Source of the DNA: Mucilaginibacter rubeus
GTDB lineage: Bacteria > Bacteroidota > Bacteroidia > Sphingobacteriales > Sphingobacteriaceae
DNA length: 64,000 nucleotides
Direction of reading: 5' to 3'
Assembly (NCBI RefSeq): GCF_003286415.2
Contig: NZ_CP043450.1
Span: 5,084,001 to 5,148,000 of the forward strand
The position numbers were made by a program, and so were the translations under genes. Below, one piece after another: positions 18,200 to 26,712 of the stretch (the first letter of the stretch is position 1; every line of letters starts with the position of its first letter). The notes under the pieces were generated by a model that did not search any database, was not told the origin of the DNA, and saw nothing but the letters and a program-made list of their open reading frames with translations.

Positions 18200-18263
18200 A
18201 GATATAAAGTTTAAGTAGTAAGTATGTTCAATATAGCATTTTAAAACTTCAAAACCTTGTTAA

Positions 18264-18713
18264 CTACGTTAATTGCGCATTTAGCAACGAGGTTCTGATC
18301 AGCTTAAGCGTTTCATTTTCTGATGATGAATCCTTCTCAGCAGATAAAACAGTATAGGTAATAACCGCCATCGTTCTTTCAGGCTTTATCAATCGCCAGG
18401 TAATAAGCGTAATCATCGTACCATTATCGCCCGACTCTTTATAAGCAGGCCCTGCTAAAAGGTTTCCATGTACTGTGGTTGCGTAAGGCAGATCAGCGAT
18501 CAGCAATTTCAAATTTTCCTCTTCAGTTATTCCCGGTGGAGGTATTGCCTCAATAATATTAAAACGCAGGGTACTATTCGATTTCGGGTCAAAACAAGCC
18601 TCCTGATCCTCGCCTTCAGATTCATACTGCCAATGCGCAGGAAGGGCAATAATCAAGTTTTTATATTGATGTATTATGAGTGGTATTTGCTTCTTTCTGA
18701 ATAAATTAAACAT
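18264..18713 (-). CDS. Hypothetical cytoplasmic protein, DcrB/PsbP-like
   Basis: A 149-residue protein with no signal or membrane segment. The layout (short strand LIIALPAHWQYE, acidic loop, long helix, then TMITLITWRLI and AVITYTVLSAEK) recalls the DcrB/PsbP-like fold in small proteins that assess membrane or protein state. That assignment is weak. It is 64 bp upstream of the exported DUF2846-like gene on the same strand. Confidence 0.6.
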   Translation of the reverse strand: MFNLFRKKQIPLIIHQYKNLIIALPAHWQYESEGEDQEACFDPKSNSTLRFNIIEAIPPPGITEEENLKLLIADLPYATTVHGNLLAGPAYKESGDNGTMITLITWRLIKPERTMAVITYTVLSAEKDSSSENETLKLIRTSLLNAQLT

Positions 18714-18838
18714 GGCAGGGACTTTTGTTCAACATTTCAAGTTTACTAAAATAACCATTTTAAATTCTGTAGGAAATCTGTAGTTCAAAAGTCATGTTAA
18801 GTTTCCGTTAATAAGCCTTTCAGAATAAAACGAATTTG

Positions 18839-18846
18839 TAATTTTG
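18839..18846 (+). promoter_or_regulatory. -7 promoter box for the YncE/phosphoesterase gene
   Basis: TAATTTTG fits TAnnTTTG and is 17 bp upstream of the ATG at 18864. Confidence 0.4.
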
Positions 18847-18863
18847 GCTACAATCGTTTTCTT

Positions 18864-21311
18864 ATGAAACTAAAATTCATCGCCGGCATTACCCTTTTAA
18901 GTGCGGCGCTACAATCGTTCGCCCAAACTCCGGGTAAAATCGAGCAAACAGGACAGGTATTATTACCTAACGGATGGAAGCTTAGTCCCGCCGGGCGTTC
19001 ACTGCCTCTTGGCGACCTGCCGCTTAATATGCAGCTATCGTCATCGGGCAAATTACTGGCAGTTACCAATAACGGCCAAAGCACACAATCGGTACAGCTG
19101 ATCGACCCTAAAAATGAAAAACTGCTTGACGAAGTGGTGGTAAAAAAATCATGGTATGGCCTTGCTTTCAGCCGCGACGAGAAAAAATTGTATGCATCGG
19201 GCGGAAACGATAACTGGATCCTGGTATTCAACATCGCCAATAACAAACTGGGAACACCTGATACCATTAAGTTAGCCCCAAATGCATGGCCTAAAAACAA
19301 GGCATGCCCTACAGGCATGGTAACCAACAAAAGCAACAGCCGCCTGTATTCGGTTACCAAAGAAGACAGTACCCTTTATATTATCGATCCTGATAAAAAA
19401 GAGATCCTTAAACAGGTAAAACTTCCGGCCGAAGCTTACAGCTGCGTTTTATCTCCGGATGAAAAAACGCTCTATATTTCTTTATGGGGTGGCGATATGC
19501 TTGGCTTTTATAACATTGCAACCCAAAGCTTTAGTACTATCAAAACCAGCAGCCACCCCAACGAACTGCTTTTAGATAAAAAAGGAAAATTCCTGTACGT
19601 GGCCGATGCTAACGACAATGCGGTATCTGTAGTAAATACAACCACACATAAAATAATCGAAACCATTTCTACGGCCCTTTATCCTACCCGCCTTACCGGT
19701 TCAACCAGTAACGGCCTTGCGCTTTCAGCTAACGGAAAAACATTATACATAGCCAATGCCGATAACAATTGCCTTGCCGTATTTGACGTTACTATGCCCG
19801 GCAGCAGCAAAAGCAAGGGCTTTATCCCGGTTGGCTGGTACCCAACCAACGTAAAAATGTTAGGTGATAAAATCCTGGTATCAAACGGCAAAGGCTTTTC
19901 ATCAATGGCTAACCCAAGAGGGCCACAACCTGTGAAAAAAACGGATAACAGCGGTTACAAACAAGGCGCAATAAACAGCCGTGAGCAGTATATCGGTGGC
20001 TTGTTTAAAGGTACCTTATCCTTCATCAATACGCCAACCGATGCCGAGCTGAAAACTTATACCAAGCAGGTTTATGCCAATACACCATTTACCGCCAAAG
20101 TTGAAAAAACAGCCAAGGGCGAAGAAGGCAATCCAATCCCCCGCCGGGTAGGTGAAAAATCGCCAATTAAATATGTGTTCTACATCATTAAAGAAAACCG
20201 TACTTACGACCAGGTTTTAGGTGACATGCCACAGGGTAACGGTGATACATCGCTGTGTATTTTCGGTAATAAAGTAACACCTAATCACCACGCCATAGCC
20301 AACGAGTTTGTGTTGCTGGATAACTTTTATGTTGATGCCGAGGTAAGTGCCGACGGCCACAACTGGAGCATGGCGGCTTATGCTACGGATTTTGTGGAAA
20401 AAACCTGGCCAACCAGTTATGGCGGTCGCGGTGGTAATTATGATTTTGAAGGCACCCGCAAAGCAGCCTATCCACGCGATGGCTTTATATGGGATTATTG
20501 TAAACGTGCAGGCGTAAGCTACCGTACTTATGGCGAGTTTGTGAGCGATGGCAACCCGGGCAAGGCAAACTTAAAATCGCTTGAAGGGCATTTTTGTGTA
20601 AAATCGCCGGGATTCGATCTAAATGTTAAAGATGTAAAACGTACTGAGATCTGGGCGCATGATTTTGATTCGTTACTGACTATAAATGCTGTACCGCATT
20701 TCAACACGGTACGTATTTCGAACGACCATACCAGCGGACAACGTAAAGGTGCCATATCTCCTATTGCAGCGGTTGGCGATAATGACCTTGCCATAGGCCA
20801 GTTTATTGAGCATTTATCGCACAGCCCTATCTGGAAAGAATCGGTAGTTTTTATTTTGGAAGATGACGCTCAAAACGGCCCCGATCATATCGACGCTCAC
20901 CGTTCGCCTGTGTTTGTTGCAGGGCCGTATGTAAAGCGGAACGCGGTGATTCATGGGATGTATTCAACCTCGGGCGTTTTGCGTACCATGGAGCTTATTT
21001 TAGGCCTTCCGCCAATGAGCCAGTATGATGCCGCAGCTATGCCGTTATATGATTGCTTTACCAGCAAGCCCGACTTTACACCTTACACCGCAAAAGCAGC
21101 ACAGGTTGACCTTGAACAGCGCAACATAGCTGTAAACGAAAGCAGCAAACGCTCCGAGCTATTTAATTTTGCTAAAGAAGACGCGGCACCGGATATTGAG
21201 TTGAATGAGGTGGTTTGGAAGTACGTAAAAGGCGAGTCGTCTGTCATGCCTGCGCCAAAAAGGAGCGCCTTTGTAATTTTAGAACCTAAAAAAGAACAGG
21301 ATGATGATTGA
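18864..21311 (+). CDS. Secreted YncE-like beta-propeller fused to an alkaline phosphatase-like phosphoesterase
   Basis: An 815-residue protein with a signal peptide (about 1-21, ending LQSFAQ). Residues about 40-360 contain YVTN/NHL-type propeller repeats (LLDKKGKFLYVADANDNAVS and ALSANGKTLYIANADNN are two blades). Residues about 430-770 are a phosphoesterase of the phospholipase C/acid phosphatase superfamily, with KENRTYDQVLGD at its start, NHHAIANEFVLLDNFYVDAE, RISNDHTSG and ILEDDAQNGPDHIDAHR carrying likely metal ligands. It acts in the periplasm or at the cell surface; the phosphoester substrate is unknown. It appears to be monocistronic. Confidence 0.9.
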   Translation: MKLKFIAGITLLSAALQSFAQTPGKIEQTGQVLLPNGWKLSPAGRSLPLGDLPLNMQLSSSGKLLAVTNNGQSTQSVQLIDPKNEKLLDEVVVKKSWYGLAFSRDEKKLYASGGNDNWILVFNIANNKLGTPDTIKLAPNAWPKNKACPTGMVTNKSNSRLYSVTKEDSTLYIIDPDKKEILKQVKLPAEAYSCVLSPDEKTLYISLWGGDMLGFYNIATQSFSTIKTSSHPNELLLDKKGKFLYVADANDNAVSVVNTTTHKIIETISTALYPTRLTGSTSNGLALSANGKTLYIANADNNCLAVFDVTMPGSSKSKGFIPVGWYPTNVKMLGDKILVSNGKGFSSMANPRGPQPVKKTDNSGYKQGAINSREQYIGGLFKGTLSFINTPTDAELKTYTKQVYANTPFTAKVEKTAKGEEGNPIPRRVGEKSPIKYVFYIIKENRTYDQVLGDMPQGNGDTSLCIFGNKVTPNHHAIANEFVLLDNFYVDAEVSADGHNWSMAAYATDFVEKTWPTSYGGRGGNYDFEGTRKAAYPRDGFIWDYCKRAGVSYRTYGEFVSDGNPGKANLKSLEGHFCVKSPGFDLNVKDVKRTEIWAHDFDSLLTINAVPHFNTVRISNDHTSGQRKGAISPIAAVGDNDLAIGQFIEHLSHSPIWKESVVFILEDDAQNGPDHIDAHRSPVFVAGPYVKRNAVIHGMYSTSGVLRTMELILGLPPMSQYDAAAMPLYDCFTSKPDFTPYTAKAAQVDLEQRNIAVNESSKRSELFNFAKEDAAPDIELNEVVWKYVKGESSVMPAPKRSAFVILEPKKEQDDD

Positions 21312-21325
21312 TTTGTTAACTTGTG

Positions 21326-21426
21326 TCTGAACTCGAATTTTTAGAATTAAAGAATTTATCGAATTAAATTTAATAGCAATTGAAAATTCGTGAAATTCGA
21401 ATAATTTCTTAAAATTCCGGTTCAGA
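21326..21426. repeat. AT-rich palindromic intergenic element (TCTGAAC...GTTCAGA)
   Basis: TCTGAAC (21326-21332) and GTTCAGA (21420-21426) bound a 101-bp segment whose two roughly 40-bp arms are imperfect inverted copies. Both are built from GAATTT/AGAATT blocks, around a short AT centre. It lies entirely between the phosphoesterase and epimerase genes. I recall similar GGTTCAGA-ended elements in other Bacteroidota, unverified here. Confidence 0.6.
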
Positions 21427-21443
21427 TAACTAATTATACTCCT

Positions 21444-22313
21444 ATGATCACTCATTTAGAAAACGAGCACATTAAAGTAGCTATTGACACCAAAGGCGCA
21501 CAGCTAAGTTCATTTATTAACAAAGCCACCGGCGTTGAGCATATGTGGCAGGCCGATGAAAAAATCTGGCCATGGCATGCACCAAACCTTTTCCCGGTGG
21601 TTGGCGGCCTCATTAATAATGAGCTTTTGGTAGGTGGTGAAAAATATGCCATGTCCCGTCATGGGTTTGCGCGGCAGTCGGAGTTTTTTTTGTTAGAGTC
21701 GGATGAAACATCAGCAAGCTATTCGTTACCTAATTGCGAAAACACCCTAAAAGTTTATCCTTTTAAATTCGATTTCCAGATCCTGTACCACCTTATTGAC
21801 AATGCCCTCCGTGTTACCTATAAAGTGATCAATCTTGATAAAAAATCAATATATTTTTCGGTTGGGGGGCACCCGGCTTTTAACGTACCGTTCAACAAGG
21901 GCGAAAATTATGAGGATTACTATCTTGAGTTTGAAGCCGAAGAACATTTTAACACCCACCTTTTATCGAAAGATGGCTTTTTTAATGGCGTAACACATCC
22001 GGTACCTACTCCCAATAAAAAACTTTATTTAACCCGCGATCTGTTTAATGACGATGCCCTTGTTTTTAAAGATGTGAAATCGCGCATGATAACCATCAAA
22101 AGTGACAAGCATGACCAAACCCTTGCGCTTGAGTTTCCGCATTTCAATTATCTTGGTTTATGGGCCAAACCCGGGGCCGATTTTATTTGCATAGAACCGT
22201 GGTTGGGCTGTGCTGATACCGAGGGCAAACATGTTGATATTAAAGAGAAAGAAGCTATTCAAAAACTAAGTGTTGGCCACGTGTTTGAATCGGCCTATTT
22301 TATTTGTTTGTAA
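21444..22313 (+). CDS. Aldose 1-epimerase family protein
   Basis: A 289-residue galactose mutarotase-fold protein. Arg72-His73 (SRHGFARQSEF), the His in GGHPAFNVP and the acidic residue in CIEPWLGCAD match substrate-binding and catalytic positions of the LacX/YeaD-like epimerase group. It should act on the anomeric carbon of hexoses or hexose phosphates in the cytosol. It has no sugar-catabolism neighbours, so the substrate is open. The AT-rich palindrome lies immediately upstream. Confidence 0.88.
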   Translation: MITHLENEHIKVAIDTKGAQLSSFINKATGVEHMWQADEKIWPWHAPNLFPVVGGLINNELLVGGEKYAMSRHGFARQSEFFLLESDETSASYSLPNCENTLKVYPFKFDFQILYHLIDNALRVTYKVINLDKKSIYFSVGGHPAFNVPFNKGENYEDYYLEFEAEEHFNTHLLSKDGFFNGVTHPVPTPNKKLYLTRDLFNDDALVFKDVKSRMITIKSDKHDQTLALEFPHFNYLGLWAKPGADFICIEPWLGCADTEGKHVDIKEKEAIQKLSVGHVFESAYFICL

Positions 22314-22334
22314 ACATTGGCGTTACAAAAAATT

Positions 22335-22342
22335 TAGATTTG
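22335..22342 (+). promoter_or_regulatory. -7 promoter box upstream of the small membrane protein
   Basis: TAGATTTG fits TAnnTTTG, 59 bp before the ATG at 22402. The leader contains a perfect 7-bp hairpin, TTTCTCT (22364-22370) with AGAGAAA (22376-22382). Confidence 0.4.
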
Positions 22343-22401
22343 GTTAAAACATTTTTCACAGTTTTTCTCTTTCATAGAGAAATCACTTAAATATTAAAAC
22401 T

Positions 22402-22740
22402 ATGAAAACGAAAGTTTATTTATTAGCCCTCACCTTATTGCTGTCATTTACAGCCTTGAATACTTTTGCTGCCGATAGTCACGCGCTTACCCCGCTAAGC
22501 AAAGAAGAGATTTCAACCATGACAACCGAGCAAAAGCAAGCCCGTGTTGAGGAGATAAAAGCCCGTGTAAACGAGATCAAAGCAATGGACAAATCGCAGC
22601 TTAACAAAGAAGAGCGTAAAGAATTGCGTACCGAGCTTAAAAGCATGAAAAAAGAAGCTAATGCCCTTGGCGGCGGCGGCATTTACCTTTCACTGGGCGC
22701 TATCATCATCATTATTTTAGTATTGATCCTGATATTATAA
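22402..22740 (+). CDS. Small exported coiled-coil protein with C-terminal membrane anchor
   Basis: A 112-residue protein with a signal peptide (about 1-24, ending TFAAD) and a highly charged helical middle (about 38-88: KEEISTMTTEQKQARVEEIK-like, Lys/Glu-rich). After a GGGG hinge there is a C-terminal hydrophobic segment (YLSLGAIIIIILVLILIL). Similar small proteins are common in Bacteroidota, but no function is known to me. The topology suggests a periplasmic helix held at the inner membrane. It has its own promoter box and a strong terminator. Confidence 0.75.
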   Translation: MKTKVYLLALTLLLSFTALNTFAADSHALTPLSKEEISTMTTEQKQARVEEIKARVNEIKAMDKSQLNKEERKELRTELKSMKKEANALGGGGIYLSLGAIIIIILVLILIL

Positions 22741-22762
22741 TCTGAATAACTTATATAATAAC

Positions 22763-22800
22763 AAAAAAACGCCCCTGATTTTCGTCAGGGGCGTTTTTTT
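22763..22800 (+). terminator. Strong rho-independent terminator
   Basis: ACGCCCCTGA pairs with TCAGGGGCGT around TTTTCG and is flanked by seven A and seven T. It ends the small membrane protein gene and could work in both directions. Confidence 0.9.
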
Positions 22801-22831
22801 GTTGGGGTTATTTCACAAAAGCATTTCCCCT

Positions 22832-22927
22832 ACGTCATTGCGAGGCACGAAGCAATCCCCAATTCGCAGAGTAGCCATGCAAGTTTCCTTGTAAAGTCGG
22901 GGATTGCTTCGTGCCTCGCAATGACGT
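22832..22927. repeat. GTCATTGCGAGG palindromic element, copy 1 (symmetric type)
   Basis: Perfect 29-bp inverted arms at 22832-22860 and 22899-22927, starting ACGTCATTGCGAGGCACGAA. They flank a 38-bp centre containing CAGAGTAGCC. It lies between the convergent genes at 22740 and secG. Confidence 0.9.
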
Positions 22928-22984
22928 CTTTTATACACCTTATCAGATACAACGAATACCACTACCCTCTTCTAAAAGAAACAC

Positions 22985-23015
22985 AAAAAAGCCCCTGGAT
23001 ATTTCCAGAGGCCTT
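22985..23015 (-). terminator. Terminator of the secG operon
   Basis: On the minus strand GCCTCTGG pairs with CCAGGGGC (one mismatch) around a 6-nt loop and is followed by six T. It lies about 25 bp past the secG stop. Confidence 0.8.
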
Positions 23016-23040
23016 CAATATATCTTAGTTAATTACTTTA

Positions 23041-23412
23041 TTATTTTTTGCTGCTGTCTGCCGGTTTTGGAGCCGGTGTAGCAGATGGCGTTAACGCCGG
23101 AGTTGCTGATGGAACCGAGTTAGTTGGTTTTGAAGCTTTTTCAATTTGCTCACGCAAAGCCGGGTTATCATTATTGCTTGATGATGAACCACCTTTTACA
23201 GCTACGTTAATAGCCAGTGACAATACCATAAGGGTTATAGCTAACACCCAGGTACCTTTTTCTAAGAAATCGCCAGTTTTTTGTACACCCATTAATTGTG
23301 ATGAACTTGAAAAATTTGATGCCAAACCACCGCCTTTAGGGTTTTGGATAAGTACGATAAGCCCTAACAGAGCGCATACAATTACGGTAACAATGATTAA
23401 AACGATATACAT
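23041..23412 (-). CDS. secG: Preprotein translocase subunit SecG
   Basis: A 123-residue inner-membrane protein with two hydrophobic helices (about 2-22 and 55-73) joined by the conserved loop LIQNPKGGGLASNFSSSSQLMG. SecG assists SecYEG protein export. The C-terminal tail (about 80-123) is low-complexity, rich in Ser, Pro and Ala, as is common in Bacteroidota SecG. It is the last gene of the miaB/sigma-54/lptE/451-aa/secG run, 9 bp after the 451-residue protein gene, and is followed by a terminator. Confidence 0.95.
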   Translation of the reverse strand: MYIVLIIVTVIVCALLGLIVLIQNPKGGGLASNFSSSSQLMGVQKTGDFLEKGTWVLAITLMVLSLAINVAVKGGSSSSNNDNPALREQIEKASKPTNSVPSATPALTPSATPAPKPADSSKK

Positions 23413-23421
23413 TTCTTTATA

Positions 23422-24777
23422 TTAATTAGTTTTCTTTTCTAACTGCTCAATTTGGCTTGCAAAGTAACGGCTTTTTTCCGGGAATTTCAACATCAATTTT
23501 TTGTAAGTTGCAATAGCCTTGTGATATAGCATCTGATCGATGTAAATCTGCGCTAAAGTTTCACTTACCAGGTCATTTCTGTCTTCCGAACTTTTCTTTG
23601 CCTTATTCTCATTATCAATTTTCTCAATTGATGGTGGCCTGATCTGAGGTTCTTCCTTAATGAATTTCTCAATAATAAGATCTTCTTTGCTTTTTATCTC
23701 CGGAACATCGGGCTGAGGGGTTTTCTCCAGTTCTTCCAGCGATTGTGCATGGAAAATATTTTCATAATACTGATGCTGTAAAGCGTCGGCAGGCCGATCA
23801 TCCGAGGCAACCTGTGCGTTTGCCGGTGCAATGGTTTCAATATTATAAGGCTGATAAGTAGATGCGTATTCTTTACGGGTTTTATCTAACCACCACATAA
23901 AGGTATACGGCATTTTTTCATCATGATATTTTGATACAACTTCCGGCTGTTCGGGAGCTCCGATCTCTGCCAACTGCGAAACATACTCCTGCGCTGTGGC
24001 CTTATCCTCAATGCGTGTATCAGCAACCGAATTATCAAATAAAAAGTAATCGGTTGATGCGATATTGCCTATGATCCATTTTTCAGTTACATCGTCTTTT
24101 ACCGGCCTGGTTTCATTTGGAACCGGCGGCGGCGTCAAAAGTTCAGGATCGGCAACGTCTTCATTTTTATTGCTTGGTTCCGGCTCTGCCTCAACATGGT
24201 TAACAAGCTCGTTCGCATTAGCCTGAGCGATACTTATGCTTTCAATCCCAACAATTTCATCGTAAACCTCGTCATCTATATCATGTGCAGATGCAACAAC
24301 TTCCGGTTCAGTTATTACCGGTGCATCGACTATAACATCCTGTTCAGGCTCGTCGGCAATGCTGAAATCAAAACTGGTTGGATCCTCAGTTGAACCAGAT
24401 GATGTATCTTCCGGTATTGGAGGTAAAGTGTCCTCCTGATCGTCAGCCGTGCCTATATTAAAGTAGTTTTCGGTAACCGGGGTATTAACGGTGGCCTCAG
24501 CCTTAACCAGGTTAATGATCTGCGACGCGTTTATTGGAGCAAGCCCATCGGGTTCGTGAATCAGTTTATGTAGTAAAACAGGCTGATAGTAAACGGCCGC
24601 CTTCTGCACATCTTTGTTTGTACCGGCATGCGCAAGTAAAGCGCGCAAAATCCCGCTTTGAGGATAGGCATCAACCAACTGCTGCAGGTTATAACCATAA
24701 AAAGAACCTGTTTCGGCCGGATTGGCCAACAGTTCATCTAATATTTCGTATTGCCTGCTATTCAAATATTGATCCAC
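23422..24777 (-). CDS. Hypothetical acidic protein of the LptE-SecG gene block, TPR-like C-terminus
   Basis: A 451-residue protein with no signal or membrane segment. The N-terminal 90 residues form a helical domain (LNSRQYEILDELLANPAETG, QLVDAYPQSGILRALLAHAG). The middle (about 100-370) is acidic and low-complexity with many Pro, Glu and Asp. The C-terminal 60 residues contain a TPR-like pair (SETLAQIYIDQMLYHKAIAT and YKKLMLKFPEKSRYFASQIE). From memory, this gene is conserved between lptE and secG in Bacteroidota; no function is established to my knowledge. A cytoplasmic scaffold role is inference. Confidence 0.85.
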   Translation of the reverse strand: MDQYLNSRQYEILDELLANPAETGSFYGYNLQQLVDAYPQSGILRALLAHAGTNKDVQKAAVYYQPVLLHKLIHEPDGLAPINASQIINLVKAEATVNTPVTENYFNIGTADDQEDTLPPIPEDTSSGSTEDPTSFDFSIADEPEQDVIVDAPVITEPEVVASAHDIDDEVYDEIVGIESISIAQANANELVNHVEAEPEPSNKNEDVADPELLTPPPVPNETRPVKDDVTEKWIIGNIASTDYFLFDNSVADTRIEDKATAQEYVSQLAEIGAPEQPEVVSKYHDEKMPYTFMWWLDKTRKEYASTYQPYNIETIAPANAQVASDDRPADALQHQYYENIFHAQSLEELEKTPQPDVPEIKSKEDLIIEKFIKEEPQIRPPSIEKIDNENKAKKSSEDRNDLVSETLAQIYIDQMLYHKAIATYKKLMLKFPEKSRYFASQIEQLEKKTN

Positions 24778-24798
24778 GTGGTTGAAAATACAAATTGC

Positions 24799-25326
24799 CT
24801 ACCAATTAGAAAAGGCTGCGTTAAAAATATCATCAATTAACTGCTTATTAATTTGCTGTATCAGGTTCTGTTCCTGCGAAGAAATATCCCCCCGGTAATC
24901 GGCAAACTTAGTAAAACTTTGCTCAAAACTAAGCTTTTTATCTGCCGGAGTTTTCGCGGCATCAAATGAAAATTTAACCCTGACGGTGATAGTAAGCCTG
25001 TTAGCATCAGCAATTGGAGCCACATTATTTGCAGTAGCCTGAATAGATGCCGGAGCGATAGAATAACCGGTGATAGCGCCCGACATGGTTGCATCGGCCT
25101 CACCGCGGACTAAGCTTAGGCTGGTTTGTGTACGGACCCTGTCTTTTAACGCTTCGGTGAAAGTTTGGCTCAGGTTATTTACCACCAAAGCCGCGTTATT
25201 TTCAAAAAACTGTATATTAATGGTTTTCAAACTGGGCGGGATTGATTGATTTTTGAGGGTGTAACATGATGGGCATATAAGTACCAGCACACACACAGAA
25301 ATAATTCCCAAAAGTTTTTTCATCAA
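24799..25326 (-). CDS. lptE: LptE-family LPS-assembly lipoprotein
   Basis: A 175-residue protein with a lipoprotein-type signal and Cys21 (LICPSCYTLK), as usual in Bacteroidota LptE. The region IPPSLKTINIQFFENNAALV and LSQTFTEALKDRVRTQTSLS gives the expected start of the fold. LptE plugs the LptD barrel that delivers LPS to the outer leaflet. lptD is not in the window. The gene starts 2 bp after the sigma-54 activator stop and is tightly coupled to it. Confidence 0.88.
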   Translation of the reverse strand: MMKKLLGIISVCVLVLICPSCYTLKNQSIPPSLKTINIQFFENNAALVVNNLSQTFTEALKDRVRTQTSLSLVRGEADATMSGAITGYSIAPASIQATANNVAPIADANRLTITVRVKFSFDAAKTPADKKLSFEQSFTKFADYRGDISSQEQNLIQQINKQLIDDIFNAAFSNW

Positions 25327-25328
25327 TT

Positions 25329-26588
25329 TTATAAGTTTAGTTCTTTTATTTTTCTGTATAACGTACGCTCAGATATTCCCAGTTCATTAGCGGCCAGCTT
25401 GCGTTTGCCCTTATGTTTTTTTAAAGCCTTACGGATCAGATCTGATTCCTTTTCAATCAGCGACAGCGACTCTTCTACTTCTTCGGCATCATGCGTTATA
25501 TTAAAGCCATCGATAGTGTTGGAGTTGTTACTGCTGCTATTTGTAACCGTATTAACGGGTTGTTGTAAAGTAAATTGTGGCTCGTTATTACCATGCAGCT
25601 CAATATCACGATAAAGCTGGTTTAAGGTCTGCGGATTATTTGCATAATGCGGCGAAACACCACCATGTTCAATAATATCGGCTACCAGTTTTTTCAACTC
25701 CACCATATCGCGTTTCATATCAAACAGTACTTTGTACAATATATCGCGTTCAGAAAAATCTTCCTTAGGCTGATTTTCAACGCGCATAGGCAGGTTACGG
25801 GCACCGGCCTCATGCGGAATATAAGTAAGCAGTGTTTGTGCGGTAATGATCCTGTCGCGCTCCAATACGGCCAGCTGCTCGGCCATATTTTTTAGCTGCC
25901 TTACGTTACCCGGCCACGAATAGTTTGATAACACCTGCTGGGCCTCATCATCCAGCTGAATTGGCGGCGTACGGTATTTATCGGTAAAATCGGCGGTAAA
26001 CTTGCGGAACAGCAAAAAGATATCTTCTTTCCTGTCGCGCAATGGTGGTATTTTTAATGGAACAGTGTTTAAACGGTAATAAAGGTCTTCACGAAATTTG
26101 CCGTTTTTTACCGCCTCGTACACGTCAACGTTAGTTGCTGCAATAACGCGCACGTTAGTTTTTTCAACCTTTGACGAGCCTACTTTAATATATTGGCCTG
26201 ATTCAAGCACCCTTAACAAACGGGCCTGCGTGCCCAGCGGCATTTCGGCAATCTCATCCAAAAATATGGTACCGCCATTTACAGTTTCAAAATAACCTTT
26301 ACGTTCGCCAACAGCACCCGTATAAGCGCCTTTTTCGTGGCCAAAAAGTTCTGAATCGATAGTACCTTCTGGTATAGCGCCACAGTTAACCGCGATGAAA
26401 GGGCCGTGCTTACGCGGGCTCATCTGGTGTATGATGTGCGAAAAAACCTCCTTACCGCTACCACTCTCCCCGGTAATCAACACCGAAATATCTGTAGGCG
26501 AAACCTGGTTTGCTATAGTTATAGCCCGGTTAAGCAATGGCGAGTTGCCAATGATCCCGAAGCGTTGTTTAATTTCCTGTACTTCCAT
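25329..26588 (-). CDS. Sigma-54-dependent activator without receiver domain
   Basis: A 419-residue bacterial enhancer-binding protein. The AAA+ domain starts almost at the N-terminus: Walker A GESGSGKE (40-47), the sigma-54 contact loop as GAYTGA (87-92) rather than GAFTGA, and Walker B GGTIFLDE (105-112). A linker of about 100 residues, rich in Asn and Ser, precedes a Fis-type helix-turn-helix (about 380-419, KKHKGKRKLAANELGISERT). It has no receiver, GAF or PAS domain, so activity must be set by expression or partner binding. It sits between miaB and lptE in a block of envelope genes; its targets are unknown. Confidence 0.93.
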   Translation of the reverse strand: MEVQEIKQRFGIIGNSPLLNRAITIANQVSPTDISVLITGESGSGKEVFSHIIHQMSPRKHGPFIAVNCGAIPEGTIDSELFGHEKGAYTGAVGERKGYFETVNGGTIFLDEIAEMPLGTQARLLRVLESGQYIKVGSSKVEKTNVRVIAATNVDVYEAVKNGKFREDLYYRLNTVPLKIPPLRDRKEDIFLLFRKFTADFTDKYRTPPIQLDDEAQQVLSNYSWPGNVRQLKNMAEQLAVLERDRIITAQTLLTYIPHEAGARNLPMRVENQPKEDFSERDILYKVLFDMKRDMVELKKLVADIIEHGGVSPHYANNPQTLNQLYRDIELHGNNEPQFTLQQPVNTVTNSSSNNSNTIDGFNITHDAEEVEESLSLIEKESDLIRKALKKHKGKRKLAANELGISERTLYRKIKELNL

Positions 26589-26589
26589 G

Positions 26590-26712
26590 CCCCCCGGCCC
26601 CCTAAAGGGGGAGTTATTGTAAATGTTTATAATTCTTGTTTATCATAGTCCCCACGTTTTTTGTTACACCCCAAACCATCAGGATGTAACTCCCCTTTAG
26701 GGGGTTTGGGGG
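26590..26712. repeat. CCCCTAAAGGGG inverted-repeat element overlapping the miaB 3' end
   Basis: The left arm (26590-26616) contains CCCCCTAAAGGGGGAGTTA. The right arm (26687-26712) contains TAACTCCCCTTTAGGGGG followed by TTTGGGGG. Each arm also carries its own CCCC-TAAA-GGGG mini-palindrome. The right arm overlaps the last miaB codons and stop. Confidence 0.8.

Noticed and set aside
7147..18713. Biosynthetic gene cluster for a natural product
   Set aside because: No synthase, carrier protein or scaffold enzyme; enzymes are single, with separate regulators and orientations.
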